Positions 8,109 through 16,368 of a stretch of 64,000 nucleotides of DNA are shown one piece after another. The notes under the pieces were generated by a model. The model worked only from the letters and a program-made list of their open reading frames with translations. It made no database searches and was not told the DNA's origin. The stretch is from Isosphaeraceae bacterium EP7 (GTDB taxonomy: Bacteria; Planctomycetota; Planctomycetia; Isosphaerales; Isosphaeraceae): the NCBI GenBank assembly GCA_038400315.1, contig CP151667.1:558001-622000 (forward strand), in the 5' to 3' direction. Every line of letters begins with the position of its first letter. The stretch's first letter is position 1. Both the position numbers and the translations under genes were made by a program.

Positions 8109-8915
8109 GTGTACGAGTCGCATTTCGGCCTTTCCGGACGCCCGTTCGGCGAGAAACAAGGCCCCGATGCCTGGGTTTCGCTTCCCAGTCGAGACGCGGT
8201 CCTGCGCCGGCTGCGCTACGGCCTGGAGCACGCTCAGGGGCCGGTCCTGCTGTTCGGGCCCCCGGGATCGGGCAAGACCGCCGTGGCCCGTCGGCTCGCG
8301 GTCGCCCTTGGCTGGCCCGCCGCGCACGTCGTCTTCCCCGCCCTTCCCGCGGCCGACTGGCTGTCGACGCTGGCCGACGAGCTGACCGGCTTCGCCCACG
8401 GGCCGGCCGCGCCGGCGGCCTCGCTCAGGCGTCTGCGTTCGCACTTGGAGGCCGCCGCCAGCCGGGGTGATCGCCCCCTGCTGGTCGTTGACGAGGCCCA
8501 ATTGATCGAAGATCCGGCCGCGTTCGAGTCGCTGCGACTGCTGCTGAACTTCGCCACCCTGGGGCCGCCCGACCTGGCCCTCGTCCTGGTCGGCACCGCC
8601 GACGTGCTGGATCGGCTCCCGCCTGGGCTGGCCGACCGCCTCACGGCGAGAGCCCTGCTCGGCCCGCTCTGCGAGTCCGAGGCTAGGTCGTATCTCGCCG
8701 GCCGCCTGCGGGCCGCGGGATCCGAGGTCTCTCTCTTCGATGTCGAGGCGACCCGGGCCCTCTGGATTGCCGCCGACGGACTCCCCCGGCGGCTCAACTT
8801 GATGGCTGACATGGCCCTGCTCATCGCCTATGCCGAAGGCCTCGCCGCCCCCGATGCCGCCTGCGTCGAGGCCGCCGCCCTCGAACTCGAGCCGATGATG
8901 CCGCTGGCCATCTGA
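8109..8915 (+). CDS. ExeA-like AAA ATPase
   Basis: A 268-residue AAA-type ATPase. It begins MYESHFGLSGRPFG, typical of ExeA/GspA-like proteins. Walker A is GPPGSGKT at 50-57, Walker B is LLVVDEAQ at 124-131, and a sensor region lies near LVLVGTADVL. ExeA proteins couple ATP hydrolysis to secretin assembly or, in exopolysaccharide clusters, accompany a CpsD-like kinase. There is no peptidoglycan-binding or transmembrane segment, so it should be cytoplasmic. Start GTG 8109 follows an AGAGGAGG run. It is the last gene of the 6717-8915 operon and converges on the DUF2235 gene with 22 bases between. Confidence 0.88.
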   Translation: MYESHFGLSGRPFGEKQGPDAWVSLPSRDAVLRRLRYGLEHAQGPVLLFGPPGSGKTAVARRLAVALGWPAAHVVFPALPAADWLSTLADELTGFAHGPAAPAASLRRLRSHLEAAASRGDRPLLVVDEAQLIEDPAAFESLRLLLNFATLGPPDLALVLVGTADVLDRLPPGLADRLTARALLGPLCESEARSYLAGRLRAAGSEVSLFDVEATRALWIAADGLPRRLNLMADMALLIAYAEGLAAPDAACVEAAALELEPMMPLAI

Positions 8916-8937
8916 GGGCCCCGGCCCCGATGGATCG

Positions 8938-9999
8938 TCAAAGGGTCGAGGCTTCCAACTGCTGCTCAACGAGGTCGGGCAGGACCTTATTCGTCGGGGT
9001 GTAGCTTCGATTCGCCAGGCGTCGCCCCTCGATGGAGGGATCCAGGCACTCGACGTCGAGTTTCGACGTGCTGACCGGCCTGGAATGCCTCGAGCTGAAC
9101 CTGCGATAGATGGGGCCCAGCACCGGGACATTGGGGAATCGGGCATAGGAGTCCGGGAACTTCGCCTCGAAGTCGGCGGGTTTCACCTCCACGGGCGTGA
9201 GTTCGAGCCCTCGCGCCGCGGCCTTGTCCTGCATCCACCGAAGGGTTAGATCGGAGAACTCGGGGGTTTCGTTGCCCCCCCCGACGTCGCTATGGCCACC
9301 AACAAACCAGCGCTGCTCGATCGATTGCCGGTGGTCGGGCTCCTCTCCGTCCTTGAGCGACCAGAGCGAGGCGGCGAATTGCTTCCGATGCTCGTCGAGG
9401 GCGACGGCCTGGTAGGCACTCTCGACGATGGAGCTGAGCTTGGTGTCGTGGAATCTGAAGAACCAGTAATTCAGGAAGTTAAAGCAGGTTAACGGGATCC
9501 CGAGGGCGCCGACCGTGTCCCAGACCCCCAGGAATTTGATGGGGACCTCGCGCGAGTATCGCTTCCGGAATCGCCTGGCCATGAAGGTGTCCGCACCACC
9601 CCATCGCACCCGATAGATGTAATAGGCGATGTTGGAAATGATCCATCCGTGCCGCTGATGCGGCAGGTGGCAGTTGCGGATCAGGCCGACGAGGCTCCGC
9701 GCCGTATAGGCGCCCCGGCTGAAGCCGAGGATGTAAATCTCGTCGCCGTCCTCGTAGTTCTCGACGAGGAATTGATATCCCTTGACGATGTTCGCACCCA
9801 GCCCGTAGCCGAGCAGCCCGCCAAGCCACTTGTCATACCACTCGGTCCCCACACCCGGGACATACAGGCGGAGCTGGTCCGGGCCGTTCCCGCCCTCCGT
9901 GCTCGGGTGGACGGAATCGTGGAATCGCAAGACGTTGGTCGGGTCCGTGGACGTCTGTTTGTTCCACGTCCCGTCGTAGCAGATCACGATACGCTTCAT
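8938..9999 (-). CDS. DUF2235 alpha/beta hydrolase (Tle1-like)
   Basis: A 353-residue protein of the DUF2235 family, whose best-known members are T6SS phospholipase effectors (Tle1) and other uncharacterised lipase-like hydrolases. It begins MKRIVICYDGTWN, the family's N-terminal signature. The nucleophile elbow is GFSRGAYTAR with Ser94. The later GGHSDVGGG motif probably contributes the acidic residue or His of the triad. An in-frame GTG extends the frame to 10062, but ATG 9999 matches the family N-terminus. No T6SS vgrG, PAAR or immunity gene is adjacent and there is no signal peptide, so a housekeeping lipid or ester hydrolase is as likely as an effector. Confidence 0.85.
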   Translation of the reverse strand: MKRIVICYDGTWNKQTSTDPTNVLRFHDSVHPSTEGGNGPDQLRLYVPGVGTEWYDKWLGGLLGYGLGANIVKGYQFLVENYEDGDEIYILGFSRGAYTARSLVGLIRNCHLPHQRHGWIISNIAYYIYRVRWGGADTFMARRFRKRYSREVPIKFLGVWDTVGALGIPLTCFNFLNYWFFRFHDTKLSSIVESAYQAVALDEHRKQFAASLWSLKDGEEPDHRQSIEQRWFVGGHSDVGGGNETPEFSDLTLRWMQDKAAARGLELTPVEVKPADFEAKFPDSYARFPNVPVLGPIYRRFSSRHSRPVSTSKLDVECLDPSIEGRRLANRSYTPTNKVLPDLVEQQLEASTL

Positions 10000-10061
10000 G
10001 GTACCTGAACACCCCGGCCGCCCTCGCCCCGCGTCGGTCAAGGATGACGCGGCACCGGACA

Positions 10062-10090
10062 CTTATAGCGGGCCGATCGCGACGATGCAA
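10062..10090 (-). promoter_or_regulatory. Possible sigma70-type promoter for the DUF2235 gene
   Basis: On the minus strand, TATAAG (10067 to 10062) lies 17 bases downstream of TTGCAT (10090 to 10085). It is about 60 bases before the DUF2235 start codon. The -10 matches 5 of 6 consensus bases, the -35 only the first three. Supported by position and spacing, not by experiment. Confidence 0.42.
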
Positions 10091-10134
10091 GTTGCGCGCG
10101 TTCATGCAAAAAATATGCATTGTTCGGGAATGTA

Positions 10135-11679
10135 TTACTTGCGGCCGATCGTGTCGCTGACGGCGGCCTGGAGGCTCTCTCCGAGCCCCTTCTGGCGGAT
10201 GGCCTCGACGTCGGCCCGGCAGGCGAAGAGGGCGTCGACGATTCGAGGGTCCCACTGCTTACCCGAGCCCTTGCGGAAGACCTCGTCGATCTGTCGGGTG
10301 TTCAGGCGGTGGCGATAGGGCCGGTCGCTCGACATGGCGTCGAAGGTGTCGGCCACGGCCAGGATCCGGGCCTCCAGCGGGATCTGGTCGCCTCTCAGGC
10401 CGGCGGGGTAGCCCGACCCGTCCAGGCTCTCGTGGTGTCCCGCCACGCCGGGCAGCAGATGGCCCAGGGTCTTCAGGTCGCCCAGGATGCGCACGCCGAT
10501 GACCACATGAGACTGGATCACGCGGAATTCGTCCGGTGTCAGCGGTCCGGTCTTCTTCAGGACGTTGTCGTCGACGCCGATCTTGCCGACGTCGTGCAGC
10601 AGGCCCGCCAGGTAGAGGTCGCCCCGGCGGCGGGTGCTCATCTTCAGCTCCTCGCCGAGGCGTACGGCGATCCGTGCGACGCGCTCGGAATGGCCGAAGG
10701 TGTACTGATCCTTGGCGTCGATGGCGGCGGTCAGGGCGCGGATGACCCCGAAGAGAAGGTCCTTCAAGTCGGCGAACGTCCGGCTGTTGCTGCGCTGGGC
10801 GGCGATCAGCGAGGCCACCGGCCGGATCAGGTCCAGCTCGGCCGCGTCCAGCGCCACGTCAGCCCCCTCGGAGACGGAGACGACCCAGCCGGAGGGGGAC
10901 TCGTCGGCGTCGGCCACGACCGAGACCTGCCAGGGCGGGTGGCCCGAGTCGTCGTAGACCCGGGAGTGCGCCCCATCGGGCAGGCCCGAGGCGTCGGCGG
11001 CCAGGCCCCTCCAGGTCCGAGAGTCGAGCCCCTCGACCATGCCGGCAACGATGACGGGCTCGAAGGCCGAGGCGGGGACCCAGGCCGCGGCGTCAACCCC
11101 CAGGCCGACCCGGGCCGCGGCGACGGCCAGACTCTGGAAGGTCGCGGGGGCGTCGCTGACCCGAAGTCGTCCGATCAGGCGGGCCGTGGGAATTCGGCTC
11201 GCCCTGGGCTTGCGGGGCGTTGCCGCGATTTCGCGGCTCTCGGACACCTTTTGCAGGGCCGAGGCGATCGACTGGCCCCAGGCCCTCAGGGCCGGCTCGG
11301 GGCACGACGGGCCCCAACCGGGCCAGTCGTCAGGGGCTGCGCCGGCGGGCATGAAGCCGGCCCAGGCGATCAGGTGGCCCTGCGGTGTCTCCTTTAGCGC
11401 GGCCTGCACCGGCAGGCCCAGCCAGACCGGGCCCACCTCGCCGGGCCTGAGCCAGAGGGTCGCGCGGGCCGTGGCTCCTCGGGCCGCCAGCTCGGCGGCC
11501 GGAGGCAGCTCGCAATCGGGCGAGCCCGCCCGGGCCAACCAAGCTGGCGCAGGCGCGTTGGGGTCGAGGATCCCGAGCGGCGCGTGCAACTCTCGCGAGA
11601 GCCGCGAGGCCAGAGCTTGCAGGGGGTCGCCCGCGGTCCGTGGCGGGCTGGAGTACCTGGGTTCTGCCGTGGTGTCCAT
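10135..11679 (-). CDS. HD-GYP domain protein, probable cyclic-di-GMP phosphodiesterase
   Basis: A 514-residue protein. The C-terminal HD-GYP domain (about 310-490) has the metal-binding HD pair in GLLHDVGKIG (His362, Asp363), an HHE at 415-417, and GSGYPAG with the GYP signature at 423-425. HD-GYP enzymes hydrolyse cyclic di-GMP to pGpG or GMP. The N-terminal 300 residues look like a divergent GAF-type sensor pair with no strong motif. ATG 11679 is preceded by GGGAGG at about 9 bases; an upstream in-frame start at 11700 lacks one. No membrane segment is seen. It stands alone with its own weak promoter candidate. The domain call is strong; sensor input is unknown. Confidence 0.9.
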   Translation of the reverse strand: MDTTAEPRYSSPPRTAGDPLQALASRLSRELHAPLGILDPNAPAPAWLARAGSPDCELPPAAELAARGATARATLWLRPGEVGPVWLGLPVQAALKETPQGHLIAWAGFMPAGAAPDDWPGWGPSCPEPALRAWGQSIASALQKVSESREIAATPRKPRASRIPTARLIGRLRVSDAPATFQSLAVAAARVGLGVDAAAWVPASAFEPVIVAGMVEGLDSRTWRGLAADASGLPDGAHSRVYDDSGHPPWQVSVVADADESPSGWVVSVSEGADVALDAAELDLIRPVASLIAAQRSNSRTFADLKDLLFGVIRALTAAIDAKDQYTFGHSERVARIAVRLGEELKMSTRRRGDLYLAGLLHDVGKIGVDDNVLKKTGPLTPDEFRVIQSHVVIGVRILGDLKTLGHLLPGVAGHHESLDGSGYPAGLRGDQIPLEARILAVADTFDAMSSDRPYRHRLNTRQIDEVFRKGSGKQWDPRIVDALFACRADVEAIRQKGLGESLQAAVSDTIGRK

Positions 11680-11745
11680 CAATGAAGCCCTCCCACGCAA
11701 CCCATCCTGAGGCGCGAAGCCGGCAGCCGCGGCACCTTTTCGACA

Positions 11746-11774
11746 ACCCTAGGACACAGATTGCGACCGTGCAA
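11746..11774 (-). promoter_or_regulatory. Candidate promoter for the HD-GYP gene
   Basis: TTGCAC (11774 to 11769) and TAGGGT (11751 to 11746) on the minus strand are separated by 17 bases. They lie about 67 bases upstream of the HD-GYP ATG. The match to consensus is partial (4/6 and 3/6), so this is only the best candidate in the gap. Confidence 0.3.
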
Positions 11775-11843
11775 GGCGCTACGGAGGATGGGCCAGAGAT
11801 CCGGTCGGGCCCCGGAATTCCACGCCTCAGGTCGGTGCGCAAA

Positions 11844-11877
11844 GACGCGGCGAGGCGTCGGCACGCCTCGCCGCGTC
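11844..11877 (-). terminator. Perfect 15-bp hairpin after the Gly-rich TPR gene
   Basis: The arms 11844-11858 and 11863-11877 are fully complementary around a CGGC loop. Read on the minus strand, it begins about 20 bases after the TPR-gene stop and is followed by TTTGCGC. A likely terminator. Confidence 0.7.
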
Positions 11878-11897
11878 GGTGTCCGGGGGCGTCATGA

Positions 11898-13712
11898 TTA
11901 ACCGCGGGTGAAGGTCAGGCCGGGGTCGCCGGCGCCTCCGTTGACGATCTTGAAGTTCATCTTGTCCTCGGCCAGCCAGGTGATCCTGCCCACCATCACC
12001 CCGCCGTCCTTGTCCTGGGCCAGGGTCAGCAAGTTGTCGGAGAACCCGGACTCCCCCTCGATCTTGTGAGGGGAGCCCTGACCGGAGGCGACATCCCACT
12101 CGAACCGGTTGCCGTCTTTCACCGTCAGTGTGATCGTCACCCCCTGCGCGGGGCTGGCCTTCCAGGTGCCCGCGAGGTTGGCGTTCTTGGGGACGAACGC
12201 GGGCGTCGTGGGCTGCTCGGCGATCGCCTGAGTTTGAGTGGGTTGATCCGCCTGAGGCTGGCCGGCGTCGGTGGTCGCGGGTGCGGCGACTGCGGCCTGC
12301 AACTGCTTCAGGAGCGAAGCCGAGAGCTGGTCCGTAGGCTTGAGCGCGACGACCGCCTTGTACTGGTCGATCGCCGCGTCCTTGAAGCCGGCGACAAGGT
12401 AGTGGTAGGCCAGGACGAACCGGGGCGAGGCCGAGGAGGCATCCTGCTTGGTGACGGCCTCAAGGGCCCTGAGCTGCTTGGTGTAGACGTCGACGTCGGG
12501 ATAGAGGCCGATCAACGTCGTCCAGTCCCAGCCGGGCCCCACGGCCAGGACGGCGTAGAGGGTGCTTGCCGCCTGCTCATACTGGCCCAGGGCGAAGAGG
12601 ACCAGGGCGCGGAACTCGTGCATGGTCGGGTCGTTGGGCATCTTGGCCAGGGCCTGGTCGGTCTGGGCCAGGGCCTGGGAATAATCCCCATCGTAGAACG
12701 ACTGCCGGGCGGCGTCGAACGTCTGCAAGCTCGGGTCGCTGACGGTCGAGTCGGGCGGCGGGCCGCTGGCGTCGATCGGCTGGCTGTAGTCGAAGGAGCT
12801 GATCGGCTGGACATTCTGATCCAGCGGCTGCTGCACCACGACGGTCGGCGCCGTCACGACGTAGGGGTTCGCATAGCTGGAATAGCCCCACGAGTAGTAG
12901 GGGCTGCCCAGCCCCCAGGCGAGCAGGCCGCCGGTGGCCAACCCCACGCCGAATCCGCCGAGGCCGTAACCCCAGTTGTTGCCGCGCCAGTAGCCGTTGT
13001 ACCAGTTGTTGTGGTATCCGCCGTAGGCGCCGCCAGGGTAGCCCCATCTGCCGATGTTGCCGTACCCATACCCGGGTCCGCCCGGACGATACCCGGGTCC
13101 GCCCGGACGATAGCCGGGGTATCCGGGACGATAGCCAGGCCCGCCAATGCGATTGACATTGCCCGCGCGATTGCCGCTGACGTTGGTGTTCCGATTGAAA
13201 TTGTTGCTGTTATTGATTGTGACCGGCCGGTTGTTGACACCGACGTTCGTCCGGGTGTTGCCGCCGCCGCCGCCGATGTTCGTCCGGGTGTTGCCGCTGC
13301 CGATGTTTGCCCGGGTGTTGCCGCCGAGATTCGTCCCGGTAATGCCGCCGCCGATGTTTGTCCGGTTACCGCCGATGTTCTGGCGGTTGAACGAGTTCCC
13401 GCTATTCGTGGGCCGGAAGTTGTTGCCGCCGCTGATCGATCTCGGTGAGTTGAAAGACGGGGAGTGCGAGAACCCGCCCGAGGGGTGGTATCCGCCTCCT
13501 GAGAAGCCGCCACCGCGGTATCCTCCTCCCCCCCCCGAGAAGCCGCCGCCGCGATAACCTCCTCCGCCCCCCGAGAAGCCACCGCCGCGGAAACCACCCC
13601 CTCCGCCGCCCCCTCGCCCGCCTCGGGCCAGGACGGGCGAGGCATCGATCGTGAAGGCCAGCAGCGTCGCGATGACCGCCGCCCGCCTGAAGTAGTCGCG
13701 TCTCATGATCAT
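11898..13712 (-). CDS. Secreted Gly-rich/TPR protein
   Basis: A 604-residue protein. An N-terminal signal peptide (MRRDYFRRAAVIATLLAFT, cleavage near VLARG) is followed by a Gly-rich stretch with GGGGGYRGGGFSGG repeats (33-80). Asn/Gly-rich NIGGG-type units follow (about 100-200), then GYRPGGPGYR units. A hydrophobic GLGGFGVGLATGGLLAWGLG segment lies near 255-275. A TPR-like helical part (about 330-470) contains QTFDAARQSFYDGDYSQALAQ-type repeats. The last 95 residues, beginning NLAGTWKASPAQG, look like a small beta-barrel/lipocalin-like domain. ATG 13712 or 13706 could be the start. Probably a periplasmic or envelope scaffold protein; no enzyme signature. Confidence 0.8.
   Translation of the reverse strand: MIMRRDYFRRAAVIATLLAFTIDASPVLARGGRGGGGGGGFRGGGFSGGGGGYRGGGFSGGGGGYRGGGFSGGGYHPSGGFSHSPSFNSPRSISGGNNFRPTNSGNSFNRQNIGGNRTNIGGGITGTNLGGNTRANIGSGNTRTNIGGGGGNTRTNVGVNNRPVTINNSNNFNRNTNVSGNRAGNVNRIGGPGYRPGYPGYRPGGPGYRPGGPGYGYGNIGRWGYPGGAYGGYHNNWYNGYWRGNNWGYGLGGFGVGLATGGLLAWGLGSPYYSWGYSSYANPYVVTAPTVVVQQPLDQNVQPISSFDYSQPIDASGPPPDSTVSDPSLQTFDAARQSFYDGDYSQALAQTDQALAKMPNDPTMHEFRALVLFALGQYEQAASTLYAVLAVGPGWDWTTLIGLYPDVDVYTKQLRALEAVTKQDASSASPRFVLAYHYLVAGFKDAAIDQYKAVVALKPTDQLSASLLKQLQAAVAAPATTDAGQPQADQPTQTQAIAEQPTTPAFVPKNANLAGTWKASPAQGVTITLTVKDGNRFEWDVASGQGSPHKIEGESGFSDNLLTLAQDKDGGVMVGRITWLAEDKMNFKIVNGGAGDPGLTFTRG
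13473..13616 (-). repeat. Gly-rich coding repeat
   Basis: Repeated units encode GGGFSGGGGGYRG-like peptides near the N-terminus of the TPR protein. Arg and Tyr or Phe recur at regular spacing within Gly runs, like RGG/YG low-complexity segments. The DNA is correspondingly repetitive. Confidence 0.7.
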
Positions 13713-13764
13713 CGCCCCGTGGTGGAGTTCGTGGGTGTTCGGTCGGAGGGCTGCTCGGGCCGGC

Positions 13765-14721
13765 TCAGCGAGGTTTCGGCGGGGTGCGGACCATCACGTA
13801 TTCGGTCTCGGCGTCCAGGACCTCGCCGTCGAGCGTCCGGTCGGAAACCCTGACCTGAACCCGGTCCTTGCTCAGCATCTTCGTGGACCGCGTGGCGCCC
13901 GCGACGCCGCCGTCGACACGGACTCCGCTGGCCTTCTGGATCCAGGTCCCCTGGCCGTCGGACGACCAGGTCGACTCGCCGAATCCGCCTTCTTCGTCGA
14001 AGACCCACGAGCGGAACTGCTCGGCCGCGGGGTCCCAGCCGATGCGCTCGGTCCCCTTCAGGACGGGCTTGTCGCCGACCTGGATGGAGAAGGAACGGAT
14101 CAGGAAATTCTCTCCCTCGGCCCAGGCGACATGCGTGCTGACCAGGGCGTCCTCGCTCTCGCTGACCCAGTCGCCGATCATCCAGGCGAGCTCTTCGAGC
14201 CGCTGGTGATGGTTGTCGACCGGCGCGGGGGTGTCGCGCACCTGGGCGTGCTTCCAGCCGCCGTCGGCCTTGGCGTAGAGGACGACGTAGCCGATGCGTT
14301 CGGGCTTTGCCCCGCCCTCGGCCGACTTGATGACGGCGATGCCCTCTTCCTGGGCTAGCTCGTCGGTCAGGAAGCTGATCGGCTTGGATTCCAGGGTGAT
14401 GGTGTCGCCCGGGCTCTCCTCGAAGCCGGCGGCGAAGCGGTCGAGGATCGCGGGACGTCCTGAAGTGACGAGCCCATCCTCGTCCAAGATCTGGGCCCCT
14501 TCGGTGAAGGTGTCGGCCACGGCCTTGGCGTCGCCCGCGTTGAACGCCTTGACGAATGCCTCGTCGAGCGCCTTGATCGCGGCGCGGGCCTCGGGGTGGT
14601 CTTCCGCGGGCTTGACTGCCCCCGCCTCGGGAGCCTGGGCCCTCGCCATGGGCGCGAGGCCAAGTGCCAGGCAGGGCAGCGGGAGCAGCAGCACACGCAG
14701 CAGTGTCGAGGTTCGGGTCAT
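13765..14721 (-). CDS. SgcJ/EcaC-like (SnoaL/DUF4440 fold) exported protein
   Basis: A 318-residue protein. Starting at ATG 14721 gives a clean signal peptide (MTRTSTLLRVLLLPLPCLAL, cleavage after ARAQA). A SnoaL-like/DUF4440 domain follows at about 40-165, with AIKALDEAFVKAFNAGDAKA typical of the SgcJ/EcaC group. A second beta-rich half (about 170-318) begins LEELAWMIGDWVSES, resembling domains that score a background signal in DUF1579-type proteins. The frame is open upstream to 14901 but without signal-peptide character. Such proteins are common and uncharacterised in planctomycetes; enzymatic activity is not established. A 52-base gap separates it from the Gly-rich TPR gene downstream on the same strand, so they may be co-transcribed. 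Confidence 0.82.
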   Translation of the reverse strand: MTRTSTLLRVLLLPLPCLALGLAPMARAQAPEAGAVKPAEDHPEARAAIKALDEAFVKAFNAGDAKAVADTFTEGAQILDEDGLVTSGRPAILDRFAAGFEESPGDTITLESKPISFLTDELAQEEGIAVIKSAEGGAKPERIGYVVLYAKADGGWKHAQVRDTPAPVDNHHQRLEELAWMIGDWVSESEDALVSTHVAWAEGENFLIRSFSIQVGDKPVLKGTERIGWDPAAEQFRSWVFDEEGGFGESTWSSDGQGTWIQKASGVRVDGGVAGATRSTKMLSKDRVQVRVSDRTLDGEVLDAETEYVMVRTPPKPR

Positions 14722-14947
14722 GGTGCCAGTCCAGGGTCGGGTGAAGAAGATGACCGGAGGCCGGCGTTGCCTCGTCGAGTCGCCCCTTCTTGAACGTAGT
14801 TTGGCGCGTCGGAATAACCGCGACAAGGGACCTGCCCCGGCAACGCCGCCCGATCGACGCCCCATTCGTCTGGGCCGAGTCGACGGCGCTCTCCCTAGCA
14901 TTTAGTACGCGATCCGGCCCACGTCCCCGCCAGGCCAATTTGCCGCC

Positions 14948-16111
14948 TCACGACTCGCCGAGCGTGACCTCGACGTCCGTCGGCTGGCCGTCGCGCACCA
15001 CGCTCACGCGCACCGAGGCGCCCGGGCTGTGGGCCTCGACCTCGGTCAGCAGCTCGTCGACGGTGCGGACCGGCTTGCCGTCGATGGCCGTGATCAGGTC
15101 GGCCGCATCGCGGTCGAGCTGCCGGACCAGGCCGAACCGGGTGCGCGTCACCCTGACGCCGATCGGCCGCAGACCCGCCAGCGCGGCGGGCCCGCCCTCG
15201 GCAAGGTCCACGATGAGCAGGCCGCCCGGCTCGCGCAGCACGCGCGTCAGGCCCAGGTCGGCGCGGATGACCCGCCCGCGTTCGATGAGGGGCTTCAGGA
15301 TGCGCGAGATCGAGTTGATCGGCACCGCGAACCCGATTCCCGCTGACTGCCCGACCTGGCTGAGGATCGCCGTGTTCATGCCGATGACCTGCCCGCGCGT
15401 GTTCAGCAGCGGGCCCCCCGAGTTGCCGGGGTTGATTGCAGCGTCGGTCTGGATGATCCCCCGGATGGTGCGCCCGTTCTTCGCCTTCAGGGATCGGTCG
15501 AGGCTGCTGATGATCCCCGTCGTCAAGGTCCGCTCGAGCCCGAACGGGTTGCCCAACGCCAGCACCTTCTGGCCGACCTGCAGCGACGACGAGTCCCCGA
15601 GGGCGACCGGGCTCAGCCGCTCGGCCGGGACGTTCACCCGCACGATCGCCACGTCGTTGGAGGCGTCCTGCCCCACCAACTCGGCCTCCTGGGTCGACCC
15701 GTCGGAAAGCGTGACCTGGATGCTCTCCGCCCCCTCGACGACGTGCGAATTCGTCAGGATGTGGCCCGACGTGTCGATGACGAAGCCCGACCCCGTCCCG
15801 CTCGACGTCTCGTCGCCGAACAGGCCTTCGGCCGACGCCGCCGTGGTGATATTGACCACGGCACGATTGACCGTCGCATACACATGAATGTTCACCCGTT
15901 CCTCGGCATCGAGCAGGGCCAGGACCTCGGCGCTCGGCGGCGTCGGCGGAGCGGGGATGACCGCGGGGAGTTGCATCGGCGCAGGCAGGGGGATCGCCGC
16001 CTGCGGCGCTCCCGCCCGTTCAGGCCGCTCGTGGCCCAGCCAGGCCATCACAAGGGCGAGCGTCACCAGGGCCGTCAGGGTATGTCCCACCATCGTCCGA
16101 CCAGCCGCCAT
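14948..16111 (-). CDS. HtrA/DegP-type serine protease
   Basis: A 387-residue envelope protease. An N-terminal membrane span (about 8-25) anchors a Pro-rich linker. The trypsin-like domain follows, with the triad in TNSHVVEG (His), SNDVAIVRV (Asp) and GNSGGPLLN (Ser). One PDZ-like domain occupies the C-terminus (about 290-385; GGLLIVDLAEGGPAALAGL). HtrA proteins degrade misfolded periplasmic proteins; the single PDZ resembles DegS-type members. I prefer ATG 16111, which has GGAGG at a normal 9-base spacing; ATG 16120 touches that site. It is divergent from the PVC cytochrome gene, with 257 bases between. Confidence 0.92.
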   Translation of the reverse strand: MAAGRTMVGHTLTALVTLALVMAWLGHERPERAGAPQAAIPLPAPMQLPAVIPAPPTPPSAEVLALLDAEERVNIHVYATVNRAVVNITTAASAEGLFGDETSSGTGSGFVIDTSGHILTNSHVVEGAESIQVTLSDGSTQEAELVGQDASNDVAIVRVNVPAERLSPVALGDSSSLQVGQKVLALGNPFGLERTLTTGIISSLDRSLKAKNGRTIRGIIQTDAAINPGNSGGPLLNTRGQVIGMNTAILSQVGQSAGIGFAVPINSISRILKPLIERGRVIRADLGLTRVLREPGGLLIVDLAEGGPAALAGLRPIGVRVTRTRFGLVRQLDRDAADLITAIDGKPVRTVDELLTEVEAHSPGASVRVSVVRDGQPTDVEVTLGES

Positions 16112-16368
16112 CGCCGCCATCCTCCGGGTGTCTTGCCGCCCGCATGCCCGTCGGGGCGGGCTCTCCTAAAAGTGATACACCGGGCGTCGCACGCCTTACA
16201 ATCCCGCGCGTGCGGGGCGCTGGACTCGACCTATCGTCCGTGTGAGAATGCGGCCTTGGCGCGGGCCTCGCGGGTGCGCCAGGCCGCCCCGTGCGAGGGG
16301 CACGGCCCGCCCTGCCCTCGCTCCACTCGCCCGCACTCATCCGTCTCGACCCCGAAGGAGTCGTCGCC

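Noticed and set aside
8938-9999. T6SS effector locus
   Set aside because: DUF2235 alone does not show it; no vgrG, PAAR, hcp or immunity gene lies nearby.
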